A stretch of DNA of 50,656 nt from a virus. The notes below the pieces were generated by a model. The model searched no databases, was not told the origin of the DNA, and saw nothing but the letters and a program-made list of their open reading frames with translations. Positions within the stretch are counted from its first letter, which is position 1. Every line of letters begins with the position of its first letter. Made by a program: the position numbers and the translations under genes. The stretch is taken from IMG/VR virus record IMGVR_UViG_3300037805_000715, positions 1 to 50,656 of that record; one strand, given 5' to 3'. Positions 8,558 to 16,731 of the stretch are shown piece by piece.

Positions 8558-9730
8558 TCACGACGACTTTAGATGGAACGCCCGAGAGGCTACTACGCCT
8601 GCCAGCTGCAGCGAGGGCCCGGCGGCGTTGCCGGCCAATGGGTGTGTGTGGGCGGCCAACGCAGCCAGCAGCCCGCGGTCTACGAGAACCGCATCTGAGG
8701 CGGCTTTGCTACCGACGACGACATCCCCGACCGACTCAATGTGGACGCCGCCCGGCCCGAGCCGAACGTTCGAGCCGCCAGCAGAAAGGGCGACGCTTCC
8801 CGCGGTGACCGCGAGCTCCTCCAACACACGTAGGACCGCCCCACGCAAGTCCGCGGTCAGCGTTGCAGTTTCCGCGTCCGCGACGATACGCCCAGTGCCG
8901 AACTCCAGGATGCCCTGGTCCTCCACGACTACGTGTGCGGCTCCGCGCACCTCTACGCGCAGGTCCTGCGTGACCGCGAACACCTCGCCCGACTTGGCGA
9001 CCTGGTGCTTGTACAGCGACACACCCTCGTCAGACCGGACCACCACAGACATACAGCCGATGAGATCGCTTGCGGCTCCGGAGGACTCCGACCCGAATGT
9101 GTGGTAGGCGTCGTTCGCGCTGTCGAGTACCTGCGCGTCAAGCCTGCCGTAGGCGATGTCCACGGTGAAGTAGGTGTCCTGCGCGGAGTGGCGCACGCGC
9201 TGCCGGACGATAACCGATGTAGAGTTCCCATCGTCAGCTGGCGGATCGCCCGATATGACGCGCCCGTGGTCCCATATCAAGTTGCCGGCTACCGACTCAG
9301 CGCGGTAGCGTAAGAAGTGGTCTTGCACGAGCCCGCCGACTGGTAGGTACAGCCGTTGCGCCATTGAGTTCGCTCCGATCACGACCAGGCCGCCGGCCTT
9401 CACGGCAACACCGTTGCCGTCGCGTGTGGAGATCACAATGTCTCCTGGGTCGAGCAGCGGTCGCGACGCGGCCCAGTTGCCGCCGTCACCACTCCTCTCA
9501 GGTTCGGTTGTGTACGCCAGCACGATGCCTTGGTTTCGCGACATGGCCGCGATGACACAGTAGCCGCCAACCTCCGGCATATGGTGTAGCCCTCCGGCGT
9601 GATCTTTGTGGCACGCCGCGGAGGGTACCTCGCAGCGCAGCAGCTGGTGGGTCTTGTGAGTGTGCACCGTGACCGCGTACTCGGAGGGATGCACTTGGAC
9701 GATGCGTGCGTGGTGCAGTTCGGAGGGCAT
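8558..9730 (-). CDS. gpV/gp5-like baseplate spike protein
   Basis: 390 residues. The N-terminal part reads like the OB-fold of phage baseplate assembly proteins (ARIVQVHPSEYAVTVHTHK, then GGYCVIAAMSRNQG). The C-terminal half is strand-after-strand with SVALSAGGSNVRLGPGGVHI, as in spike beta-helices, and a late HTHPLAG resembles the HxH metal site at spike tips. Such proteins form the membrane-piercing tip of contractile tails. Start ATG 9730 has AGGAG upstream. The family assignment rests on pattern and not on a search; another beta-rich tail protein is possible. Confidence 0.65.
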   Translation of the reverse strand: MPSELHHARIVQVHPSEYAVTVHTHKTHQLLRCEVPSAACHKDHAGGLHHMPEVGGYCVIAAMSRNQGIVLAYTTEPERSGDGGNWAASRPLLDPGDIVISTRDGNGVAVKAGGLVVIGANSMAQRLYLPVGGLVQDHFLRYRAESVAGNLIWDHGRVISGDPPADDGNSTSVIVRQRVRHSAQDTYFTVDIAYGRLDAQVLDSANDAYHTFGSESSGAASDLIGCMSVVVRSDEGVSLYKHQVAKSGEVFAVTQDLRVEVRGAAHVVVEDQGILEFGTGRIVADAETATLTADLRGAVLRVLEELAVTAGSVALSAGGSNVRLGPGGVHIESVGDVVVGSKAASDAVLVDRGLLAALAAHTHPLAGNAAGPSLQLAGVVASRAFHLKSS

Positions 9731-9771
9731 ACGTGGGCGACTCCTACGTCAACGGGCAAAACCATCGTCGG

Positions 9772-9797
9772 TATAGGTATAAGAATCATACCTATAG
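9772..9797. promoter_or_regulatory. Inverted repeat around a TATAAG motif
   Basis: TATAGGTAT and ATACCTATA arms flank AAGAATC, so the rightward motif GGTATAAGAA (9776-9785) sits inside an inverted repeat. On the minus strand TATAGG lies 13 bases from operator copy 2 and could be the -10 for the gpV-like gene. Confidence 0.5.
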
Positions 9798-9809
9798 GAC
9801 GCAAGGCAC

Positions 9810-9828
9810 ATTATCACACTGTGATAAT
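9810..9828. promoter_or_regulatory. Operator-like palindrome, copy 2
   Basis: ATTATCACACTGTGATAAT, a full palindrome, between the divergent gpV-like gene and the plus-strand gene at 9879. For rightward transcription it lies downstream of the TATAAG element; for leftward transcription it covers the -35 region. Confidence 0.85.
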
Positions 9829-9878
9829 CCCTCAGTGCGCGTCACGACAACCACACCACTATGGGCGCAGGAGCAAAC

Positions 9879-10349
9879 ATGTTAGGCAAACTTCTCAAGG
9901 CCGCGCAGAAGGACAGGGCGCGAAACGCGAAAGTACAGAAGGCTACGAAGCGGTACGCTCGCGAAATGGACCGGTGCGGAATCGAGACAGGCAGGCTGCG
10001 CATCGAAGTCGACGAGGGCCATAACGTGCACACGAATAGCGCGCTCAACGCGTTTCGTATGGAGATCCTAACTCGGAGTTCGGGGTGCTACCCGGGGCAC
10101 TCCGTTAGGGTCACCGCCTTCGCCTATGTCAGCCCAGAGGACGTCACACTAGCCGCAAAGACGCTGTTTGTCCGCGTCACGATAACGGTGTCGAGGTGGG
10201 ACTGCTCGGGGAGGATGGAGCGCTCTTGGGCAGCCGCCAGGAGGTCACTACACAAGGTTGACAACTTCCCCACCGGAACCGCGCTGGAAGCAGCCGCGGA
10301 CTACCTATGCGCCGTTGGCGATGACATCCACACAGGAGCTGCAGCATGA
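9879..10349 (+). CDS. Hypothetical protein
   Basis: About 156 residues with a basic N-terminal helix (KLLKAAQKDRARNAKVQKATKR), then strands and a helical C-terminus. Start ATG 9879 (MLGKLL) has GCAGGAG at good spacing; ATG 9861 does not. First gene of the 9879-12957 cassette behind operator copy 2. Family not recognised. Confidence 0.72.
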   Translation: MLGKLLKAAQKDRARNAKVQKATKRYAREMDRCGIETGRLRIEVDEGHNVHTNSALNAFRMEILTRSSGCYPGHSVRVTAFAYVSPEDVTLAAKTLFVRVTITVSRWDCSGRMERSWAAARRSLHKVDNFPTGTALEAAADYLCAVGDDIHTGAAA

Positions 10350-10546
10350 TCATGTCACACAACTCGCTGGAGACCGCAGAGCGCCACCTAGAGGTGGCTA
10401 TCGAAAACGTGTCGAACGCGTTCAACCCAGACCTTCCGCACGAATACGGCGACACGCTTCGGGAGTGCTGCGCGCGCTACATCGAAGCGTACGACGACAT
10501 CGTGCAGGCGATCACGGAAAACGGCGGGTGCCTACCCGACGAGTAG
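10346..10546 (+). CDS. Small acidic helical protein
   Basis: 66 residues, acidic, probably two helices (LETAERHLEVAIENVSNAF and ECCARYIEAYDDIVQAI). It overlaps the previous gene in an ATGA junction, with AGGAG seven bases upstream. Size and charge are compatible with a small host-takeover or inhibitor protein, but that is a guess. Confidence 0.72.
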   Translation: MIMSHNSLETAERHLEVAIENVSNAFNPDLPHEYGDTLRECCARYIEAYDDIVQAITENGGCLPDE

Positions 10547-10570
10547 TACACTCGGCGAAAGGGGGAGCAT

Positions 10571-11020
10571 GTGCCAAATCGCAAAGTGACAATTTACACC
10601 GACGGCTCCTGCCGCCCGAACCCCGGGGTGGGCGGCTGGGGCGCGATCATCATGCTCGGCGGCTATGACTACGCGAACACTGCGCTGTTTGGCGGAGAAG
10701 CCGAAACTACCAGCAGCCGCATGGAGCTCGTCGCGGCGGCTGAGGCGCTGGCCCACCTGACTACATCGAGCGCCGTCCAGCTGTATACAGACTCACAGTA
10801 CCTGCGTAACGGGATGGTAAAGAAGTGGGCCGCCGGGTGGTCACGCAGGGGCTGGCGCACGAACGCAGGCTCGCCCGTAAAAAACCAGGACGTGTGGATG
10901 CGCTTGCTCGAGTTGGACGCGCTCCACGATGTTGAATGGATCTGGGTCAAGGGGCACAAAGGGAATCTCTACAACGAGGTGGCCGACCGACTGGCAAACA
11001 CTGGGAGGTTACGTGGGTAA
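10571..11020 (+). CDS. rnhA: Ribonuclease HI
   Basis: 149 residues, the usual length for RNase HI, starting at GTG with GGGGGAG upstream. All catalytic positions are present: D11 in YTDGSC, E52 in RMEL, D74 in YTDSQ, H129 in VKGHKG and D139 in ADRLA. It cleaves the RNA strand of RNA-DNA hybrids and could remove replication primers or R-loops. It sits in a cassette of small unknown genes, away from the replication block at 32-48 kb. Confidence 0.95.
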   Translation: MPNRKVTIYTDGSCRPNPGVGGWGAIIMLGGYDYANTALFGGEAETTSSRMELVAAAEALAHLTTSSAVQLYTDSQYLRNGMVKKWAAGWSRRGWRTNAGSPVKNQDVWMRLLELDALHDVEWIWVKGHKGNLYNEVADRLANTGRLRG

Positions 11021-11684
11021 AGACACGTATAGGAAGGCGCGCAAGACGGGTCGGCGTGCGCAGAAGAGCAAGATGCGCGATGCCCGGCTTAGGCGTCGGT
11101 CAAACGATGTGTACGAAATGCGCGGAGGCCGCTTCGCACCCCTCAAGTCCTGGGAGACTGCGGTGCTGTCCGCAGAGGCGCAGGTGTTTCGGATCCCACA
11201 TCCGCCGTTCTACCAGGGCACTAGCGCGAGATACATCGTGTGCAGCGGACCAAGCAGTACCTTGGTCGCAAAAGTGATTTACGAAGTCATGTTCCGCCCA
11301 GAGGTCATCGCGCTCGCCGGGGCAGCTCTGCGAGACCGTGGTCCGGACAATCTCGAGCACGCCTGGGCGCTAATGTTGGCGGGCGCGGCCGCAACGACCG
11401 CTTACTGGTACGACGTCCCCGGCGCGTTAAATAAGCTATGGAGGGAGCACGAGAAACGATGCCCAACGCACACCGACCAGAAATGTACGTACACGGGTTC
11501 AACGCGTTCTCACGCGTTGGTTGGCGGCAGGACCGCCCCGGGGCATTTGTGCGCGAGCACTACCACGAAGGGGTGCGCACCATACAACGCACCTGGCTGT
11601 GTCAGGATTGCGGGAAGGTCAGCCCAACCAAGTTCACATTGGTACCTGAGTTGTGGAACCGCCTGTTCCACCGAGGCGGAATAG
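11013..11684 (+). CDS. Hypothetical protein with out-of-frame overlap into next gene
   Basis: Starts at GTG 11013 with GGGAGG upstream, overlapping the RNase HI stop by eight bases. The first 149 codons look like a real protein with a basic N-terminus and a C-terminal helix ending NKLWREHEKR. The remaining 74 codons overlap the next gene in another frame and are Cys/Thr/Ser-rich, as expected of a shadow reading. At 11460-11462 the frame reads TGC inside ATGC of the next start; TGA there would give the ATGA junction used by neighbouring genes. The tail may be due to stop loss or a sequencing error. Confidence 0.65.
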   Translation: MGKDTYRKARKTGRRAQKSKMRDARLRRRSNDVYEMRGGRFAPLKSWETAVLSAEAQVFRIPHPPFYQGTSARYIVCSGPSSTLVAKVIYEVMFRPEVIALAGAALRDRGPDNLEHAWALMLAGAAATTAYWYDVPGALNKLWREHEKRCPTHTDQKCTYTGSTRSHALVGGRTAPGHLCASTTTKGCAPYNAPGCVRIAGRSAQPSSHWYLSCGTACSTEAE

Positions 11685-12076
11685 CCTGCATCAGGTGCGC
11701 GTCTATACGCAACGGCCGGGCTTTCAAGCCCGGTGAGTTCCTACCAACCGCACGCAACATACCTCACCGAGAGCGCGCAGAGCGCGCCATAGCCGCGAGC
11801 CTTGTCGTTGGTCGGCTGCTTGACGACTTCGGGCAGGACCCTGCGGACATTAACAGAGGTATGTGCGATGAGTTTGCGGAGAACCTTGTCGATTGGGCAA
11901 AGCGCGCAGCCGGGCTGTATGGGGAGCCGATCTGGCTGAACACGCTCCCGGACGGAGATGCGTACGCACACATGGCTGTGTACTTCAAATCCCTAGATCT
12001 ATGGTTCGACGCGCAGACTCCCAGAGGCGTCACAATCTGGCAGCAGCTTGACTACGTTAAGGATCGCACATCATGA
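11459..12076 (+). CDS. Zinc-ribbon protein, unknown function
   Basis: About 205 residues from ATG 11459 (MPNAHRPEM); ATG 11438 is also possible, and AGGGAG lies between. Residues about 50-90 contain CQDCGK and CIRCAS, a two-knuckle zinc ribbon. The C-terminal half (LPDGDAYAHMAVYFKSLDLWFDA) looks like a compact alpha/beta fold. It ends in an ATGA overlap with the next gene. Family not recognised. Confidence 0.75.
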   Translation: MPNAHRPEMYVHGFNAFSRVGWRQDRPGAFVREHYHEGVRTIQRTWLCQDCGKVSPTKFTLVPELWNRLFHRGGIACIRCASIRNGRAFKPGEFLPTARNIPHRERAERAIAASLVVGRLLDDFGQDPADINRGMCDEFAENLVDWAKRAAGLYGEPIWLNTLPDGDAYAHMAVYFKSLDLWFDAQTPRGVTIWQQLDYVKDRTS

Positions 12077-12390
12077 CCCCAGCGCTCTACCAACTGCCTT
12101 CCAGAGCATGCCATACTTGTATCGCCGTGCGTGGCCACGCGGCGAGGGTTATGCGTATGCGCACACGTAAGAACGAGAAGGCGCGCGGACGCGCGCAAGC
12201 CAAAAAGCTACAAGATGTGCTCACACGTAAGTATTACGCAAAGCGCTGTCGCGTAGAGGCGGTGCACGGGAAACGCGGAGAGTACCTGCTCGTCACCTTC
12301 TTGGGGGACGTCGGACTAGACTCGTCCGTAGAGCTTCCGGGCCGCTTCCACAGGATGGACGTGCGCTACAAACTCTCGAAGAGGAATTAG
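12073..12390 (+). CDS. Small basic hypothetical protein
   Basis: 105 residues, ATGA overlap with the previous gene. Carries RACHTC near the N-terminus and a very basic helix (RMRTRKNEKARGRAQAKKL), then strands (CRVEAVHGKRGEYLLVTFLG). Nucleic-acid binding is plausible from charge. No family recognised. Confidence 0.7.
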   Translation: MTPALYQLPSRACHTCIAVRGHAARVMRMRTRKNEKARGRAQAKKLQDVLTRKYYAKRCRVEAVHGKRGEYLLVTFLGDVGLDSSVELPGRFHRMDVRYKLSKRN

Positions 12391-12393
12391 GCG

Positions 12394-12957
12394 ATGACTA
12401 CACACACAAACCAGCTTCTTCGCATCCACATCACGCTAATCGACGGGACGCGTACGTACGAGTCCTACCTACACGTACACGGCAGCCACCCGCTCATGAA
12501 GGTCGTCGAGCCTGGTGCGGAAGGGAAGATACTCCCCTACCGGGTGTTCCGCACACACCTGGTAGACCAGGCTGATATGGACGCGTTGGTGGCGGACGTC
12601 GCCACGCAGCTCCCAGGGTTCGAGCCCAGGCATGTTGCAGTGAAGCTGCTTCGCGGACAGTCTATCGGAAGCATCGTACAGGGCATATTGGCCGAGGAGG
12701 TCAACGTGCAAATGCTCAGCGACATTGTCACGCGCGCAACGCGCGCCATGGCCGAAGGGCAGGTGCTGCAGGCTGCACAAGGCGTACCTGAGGAGGACCA
12801 GCGCGTGTTGATCGCCGTCAATGATCTCTCGGCGCTGATTGTCGGACACTACTCCACAGTGACGGGGAGGTTGCTGTCTGACGTGTCCGCGTTGATTGGA
12901 GACCCCGCAGCCCCAAGGACCCGGTGCGGCAAATGCCCCGCGTGCCTGGCCAACTGA
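12394..12957 (+). CDS. Hypothetical protein with C-terminal cysteine motif
   Basis: 187 residues beginning with a beta-rich segment (LLRIHITLIDGTRTYESYL), then helices, ending in RCGKCPACLAN, a C-x2-C-x2-C motif likely to bind metal. GAGGAATTAGGCG precedes the ATG. Last gene of its cassette; a GC-rich hairpin terminator follows. No family recognised. Confidence 0.75.
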   Translation: MTTHTNQLLRIHITLIDGTRTYESYLHVHGSHPLMKVVEPGAEGKILPYRVFRTHLVDQADMDALVADVATQLPGFEPRHVAVKLLRGQSIGSIVQGILAEEVNVQMLSDIVTRATRAMAEGQVLQAAQGVPEEDQRVLIAVNDLSALIVGHYSTVTGRLLSDVSALIGDPAAPRTRCGKCPACLAN

Positions 12958-12963
12958 CCCACC

Positions 12964-13018
12964 GCACGCGCCGCCTCCATGCGGGGCGGCGCGTGCACCC
13001 ACCAACCCTCCAATTTTT
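12964..13018 (+). terminator. Terminator hairpin of the 9879-12957 cassette
   Basis: GCACGCGCCGCC pairs with GGCGGCGCGTGC around a short loop (12964-12996). The T tract is displaced (TTTTT at 13014-13018), so efficiency is uncertain. Confidence 0.65.
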
Positions 13019-13040
13019 AGCGCAAACGCGTACAGGCTAC

Positions 13041-13060
13041 GGGCATAAGAACTATAGAGA
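13041..13060 (+). promoter_or_regulatory. GGGCATAAGAAC promoter motif
   Basis: GGGCATAAGAACTATAGAGA, preceded by GCGTACAGG. It closely parallels the motif at 50239 (GCGTACTGG, then GGGTATAAGAACTG). It lies about 47 bases upstream of the start at 13096. Confidence 0.6.
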
Positions 13061-13073
13061 GGTGCATTCCGTA

Positions 13074-13090
13074 CCTCCTAGACTTGGAGG
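13074..13090 (+). promoter_or_regulatory. Leader hairpin occluding the ribosome site
   Basis: CCTCC (13074-13078) can pair with GGAGG (13086-13090), which is the ribosome binding site of the gene at 13096. The short stem could lower or gate translation. Confidence 0.4.
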
Positions 13091-13095
13091 GCTGA

Positions 13096-14277
13096 ATGAC
13101 ACTTCTAAAGTTATGGACACTGGTTCTGCCGCTGGTGCTTCCGCTGGTGCTCACCGCACCGCTCGGCGGATGCTTGGTAGATGATAGCTCCGGGCCGGCA
13201 GCGTTAGCGGTGCTGACGGCTGGGGTGGTCCGAATGACAACCGCCGTGCACCACACCTGCCGATCCGGGAGGCAGATGGCCGGCAAATGCGCTGAGCAAG
13301 CGCGGCACCTGGGCAGGTTCATACGGAGCTCGGCCGCGTACCGAAGCGCAGGCGTGCGAAGCATGCCGATGGTGCAGCGCGCACTATCCGCTGAGCGCGC
13401 GGCCGTTCACGGCCAGCTTGGTCGGGCGGCAGGCTACGCGATGGATGCCGCGCACCTCGCCAGGGAGGTGCGCGTCGGACCGGCCACGTTAAGCATGGCT
13501 GGTCGCGTAGCCACGCTGCATAGCCCAGCAGGCGGCGGTGCAGGCGGAATGGCAATGTCTGCCATGGCCGCAGCCGCCGCTGGCGCGACCGCCGGTGTGG
13601 TGGCTCGCGCCACGCCACGTGGGAGGTTGAGGCTAAACCGAGAGGTCGGAAAGGGGTACGAGAGTGCCGTAGTGCTCGGGCTGCGCAGGCAGGGGCTCCG
13701 AATGACGCAAAAGCCAATCGCAGCACTGCTGCCGGGCGAGATGACCGAGCAGCGGCACCTCAAGACGGGCGAGTACACGGCGCGACTCCCAGTGTTCTCT
13801 GTTCGGAACGGTAGGGCCGTTCGGGAGGGGATGCGTCGCGTACGTAACAGCAAGGGGCACTACAGGATCCCAGACATCGTGGTTCGTCGGCGCGGACGTC
13901 TAGAGGTGTGGGAGGCGAAGTGCGTTGAGGCCCGGCCGAACACACGCCTTGGTCGTGGAGTATCCATGACGCAGGGGTGGGTCGGAGCACAGGCGCTCGG
14001 GTTTGCCGTTGGTGTACGCCAGGCTGCCGATGCCATGGGCGTCCGACCAGCCATGCACTACGCATTTTGCAACGTAGGTGCTGGCTGGATGCGCCCAATA
14101 ATCATGGCGGCTGGTGCGGCGTATGGAGTGCGCGTGTACTTTCACAAGCACTTTGGACTTCCTGGACCTATACCGGCCACGGTCAGGACCGGGATGCTGC
14201 AAGGACTTCTGATGTCCGGTGCTGGTGTAACCATGGACATGGCAAACACCGCTATCGACATCTGGTTAGACCTGTGA
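13096..14277 (+). CDS. Putative lipoprotein with PD-(D/E)XK nuclease-like domain
   Basis: 393 residues. The N-terminus is a hydrophobic signal (LWTLVLPLVLPLVL) followed by PLGGC, a plausible lipobox with Cys at about 26. The middle is Ala/Gly-rich with a possible second membrane segment (MSAMAAAAAGATAGVV). The C-terminal half carries E189 in GYESAV, then IPD260 followed by E273-A-K275 in EVWEAK, the spacing of PD-(D/E)XK nucleases. An envelope-anchored nuclease could attack incoming DNA (superinfection exclusion) or be delivered to other cells; both are inference. It has its own promoter and leader hairpin, with GGAGGG before the ATG. Confidence 0.7.
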   Translation: MTLLKLWTLVLPLVLPLVLTAPLGGCLVDDSSGPAALAVLTAGVVRMTTAVHHTCRSGRQMAGKCAEQARHLGRFIRSSAAYRSAGVRSMPMVQRALSAERAAVHGQLGRAAGYAMDAAHLAREVRVGPATLSMAGRVATLHSPAGGGAGGMAMSAMAAAAAGATAGVVARATPRGRLRLNREVGKGYESAVVLGLRRQGLRMTQKPIAALLPGEMTEQRHLKTGEYTARLPVFSVRNGRAVREGMRRVRNSKGHYRIPDIVVRRRGRLEVWEAKCVEARPNTRLGRGVSMTQGWVGAQALGFAVGVRQAADAMGVRPAMHYAFCNVGAGWMRPIIMAAGAAYGVRVYFHKHFGLPGPIPATVRTGMLQGLLMSGAGVTMDMANTAIDIWLDL

Positions 14278-14516
14278 GCGCGCGCATGAAGCCGTTGTGC
14301 ATCGAGTACGACGAGTATGGTACGGCAGAGCTGCACATGCCCGATGACGTGTGCGAGGCGCTACATGACCGGCTGGATAGTCTCGGGTGGTTGGTGGCGT
14401 TTTGGGAGGATTGTCTGACGGGGCTTGGCGGCCTCTGCGTGACTATGCTGCCAGACGAGTCACGTGGCCTTCCGGAGTTGTATGCGGACGTGTGGCGCGA
14501 GCTGCGCATACCGTGA
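14274..14516 (+). CDS. Small acidic hypothetical protein
   Basis: About 80 residues from a GTG overlapping the previous stop (GTGA), or 76 from ATG 14286. Acidic, with DDVCEALHDRLDSLGWLVAFWEDCL and other Cys/Trp residues. It is coupled to the lipoprotein-nuclease gene and directly followed by a strong terminator, so it could be a partner or immunity protein; no sequence evidence beyond position. Confidence 0.65.
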   Translation: MSARMKPLCIEYDEYGTAELHMPDDVCEALHDRLDSLGWLVAFWEDCLTGLGGLCVTMLPDESRGLPELYADVWRELRIP

Positions 14517-14521
14517 TAGGG

Positions 14522-14553
14522 CAGGGGGGGGGGTGGACCTCCCCCCTGTTTTT
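14522..14553 (+). terminator. Strong rho-independent terminator
   Basis: CAGGGGGG and CCCCCCTG form a G/C stem, followed by TTTTT at 14549-14553. It ends the 13096-14516 unit and separates it from the convergent tail-fibre gene. Confidence 0.88.
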
Positions 14554-14558
14554 ACCGA

Positions 14559-16661
14559 TCACTTCCAGCGGCGACCGACTACCGAGAGCCCTGTGATCAG
14601 CGCGTTGTCTGCGAGAGTGTCAGCGGCGTTGGCTGCATCCGCGTCGCGTATGATGGCGAAGGCGAGCACGTCACCCGGAACAAGCGCGGACACATCGACC
14701 GAAAACACCAGGACGTGCGGAACCATCGTGGCCCCAGGGACGGTGAATACCTTGAACTCGGAGGACTCGGGAGTCGTATCGACGAGCGCCGTGCCTGCTG
14801 GGTGGGGGGACACGACGAGTTCAATCTCAACGTCGCCGACGATTGCCGGCGTGGCAACCGAAACCGAAAACTGCAATGCGCAGGATGTATCGACCGACTC
14901 AGGCAGCGTGAACGCTGCGCCTAGCCCGTCCTTTACCGTGGGCTCCAGCCTGTTGTTCTTGGAGACCAGCTTGATCGTCGAGCTGTACACGATGTCTGTG
15001 CTCTTCGGCGCGGCGCCGTCGACCCCGACCAAGTCCTTGAGCCCGACGGGCATCGTCATGGTTGGGCGTGCACCGCCGAACCATTCCGTGGTTCCGTTCC
15101 CGTTCCCCTCCCAGCGGTCGGTGTGGCACTTGATCTGCTGCAGCAGGCCCACACTTGTGACACCAGTCACAATCCGCAACCGGCACCAGTACAGTTCGTG
15201 ACCTTCGATTGTGTGCAGCGCCCACCCTGCGACGCCATCCATATCGAAGCGAACGTGCTCGCTGTTGGCGCGCTCCAGGACACGCGTCGAAAACTGCCCC
15301 TTTGTCGTGGTGAGCGCGGACATGTTTCGTACATCCGTCCAGGCTGCGCCGGACCAGTACTCGGTGACGATCTCGCCAGCGCCAACCACAAGCGCCGTGT
15401 CCACCAGGACCTTGAACCCCGGGAACACGTACGGCGACCCGATGTACAGGCACTCGCCGGCAGCGACCGAGTCGAAGGGTACGAACGTGGAGCCTTCCGC
15501 GGTCTGTGCGGCGACGGACTGCCTGGTGAACGGCCCCACTTCCGCGGCGTCTCCGGTGTACGTCTCGACGTCGGTGAAGTAGCTCTCGCCGCCACCGACG
15601 ACAAGCTCCGAGGGATTGTCACGCGTGCCCACGTGGCATTCGCCCATGACTGTGGTTCCTGCGTCTCCGAGCGTGTTCGACACGACTAGGCCGAGCACGG
15701 TGCCGAGAGTGGCGCCCTCTATGCTCTGGCTACTCATCCACACGCTGGACGCCTGCAGCACGGACGTCGCATCCTCAAGGACCGCATCGTTCGCGCACTG
15801 ATCGAAGCCACCGCCAGTGAGTAGCACGCTTGAGTTCGCGCCGATGCGAACACCGACAGCCGCGTTCCGCACGCCAAGCCCGGAGCATTGCGCGAACGCA
15901 CCGTCGCGTACGTTCAACGCGTTGACAAGCGACCCGCCATCCCCTCGAAGCGCGCCAGGCTCTATGATCACAGATGCTCCGGCGCCCTCACACAGGACGC
16001 CGTTCGTCACAATCGAACCGGACAGCTGGATTCCGTCCACCGTAGCTGACGCGCCGGCGGTGATGTGTACGCACGAAGTGGTCGTGCCGGCAGCTACATG
16101 CATCTTGCGGAGCAGGAGGTTGCTGGCACCCACGGAGTCGACGAGCCAGCCGACGTCGCAGTCGGCGTACTGGCAGTCGTGAACATCTACGCCGACCGTG
16201 CCGAGTGGGGAGTGGTACGCGGCGAAGCCGGCATCCGTCGCGCCCGTCGTGAAGACGCCGTACATGTCTGAGTGACTGCCCAAGACAAATACGTGCGCCC
16301 CAGGGTCGCTCGCGATAATCTGGGTCGTCGCATGTCGGCCCACCGCGATGACGGACACATAGTCCGCGATCACCAGTGGGTTGAGTTCCGTGTAGATGCC
16401 CGGGTAGACCTGTACGAGCGTTGGTGTGGCGACGCCCGCCACGAGAGCTGCGGCCACGAGCGCCGCTTTTACGGACGTGTGCTGCCCACCAGACTTCGCG
16501 ACCGTAATCACGTGTGCGTATGCGTGCACTGGCGGGTTGGCCTCTACGTGGTCGAACCCTTCGTCGACATCGCTACGCAGGTCTGCGAGCGCCACAGCGA
16601 GTGTGCCGTGTCGGAACCGGCCACCTGGTGGGTTTCTCTTGTTACCAAATGCGTCGCTCAT
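14559..16661 (-). CDS. Beta-helix tail fibre or tailspike
   Basis: About 700 residues from ATG 16661 (MSDAFGNKRN), which has GAGGGGT upstream. After a short N-terminal part, residues of about 50-360 show a pectate-lyase-like repeat pattern (ALVAAALVAG, LVQVYPGIYTE, then many short Val/Ile/Gly/Asn turns), typical of parallel beta-helix spikes that bind or degrade surface glycans. The C-terminal 300 residues look like beta-sandwich receptor-binding modules. A minus-strand TACAAT at 16693-16698 may be its -10. Substrate and catalytic residues cannot be assigned. Confidence 0.78.
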   Translation of the reverse strand: MSDAFGNKRNPPGGRFRHGTLAVALADLRSDVDEGFDHVEANPPVHAYAHVITVAKSGGQHTSVKAALVAAALVAGVATPTLVQVYPGIYTELNPLVIADYVSVIAVGRHATTQIIASDPGAHVFVLGSHSDMYGVFTTGATDAGFAAYHSPLGTVGVDVHDCQYADCDVGWLVDSVGASNLLLRKMHVAAGTTTSCVHITAGASATVDGIQLSGSIVTNGVLCEGAGASVIIEPGALRGDGGSLVNALNVRDGAFAQCSGLGVRNAAVGVRIGANSSVLLTGGGFDQCANDAVLEDATSVLQASSVWMSSQSIEGATLGTVLGLVVSNTLGDAGTTVMGECHVGTRDNPSELVVGGGESYFTDVETYTGDAAEVGPFTRQSVAAQTAEGSTFVPFDSVAAGECLYIGSPYVFPGFKVLVDTALVVGAGEIVTEYWSGAAWTDVRNMSALTTTKGQFSTRVLERANSEHVRFDMDGVAGWALHTIEGHELYWCRLRIVTGVTSVGLLQQIKCHTDRWEGNGNGTTEWFGGARPTMTMPVGLKDLVGVDGAAPKSTDIVYSSTIKLVSKNNRLEPTVKDGLGAAFTLPESVDTSCALQFSVSVATPAIVGDVEIELVVSPHPAGTALVDTTPESSEFKVFTVPGATMVPHVLVFSVDVSALVPGDVLAFAIIRDADAANAADTLADNALITGLSVVGRRWK

Positions 16662-16692
16662 ACCATACCCCTCGCGTCGAAGTTCTACGCTA

Positions 16693-16698
16693 ATTGTA
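16693..16698 (-). promoter_or_regulatory. Leftward -10-like TACAAT for the tail fibre gene
   Basis: TACAAT on the minus strand about 32 bases upstream of the start at 16661. The same hexamer precedes the RNA polymerase gene. No convincing -35 is visible. Confidence 0.4.
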
Positions 16699-16731
16699 CT
16701 TCCGTAGACCGTGGTTACGAACGCGTCCAGG

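Noticed and set aside
13041-13062. T7-type promoter from ACTATAGAGAGG
   Set aside because: Only the last bases resemble a T7 promoter, no single-subunit RNA polymerase gene is visible, and the better shared motif is GGGYATAAGAA.
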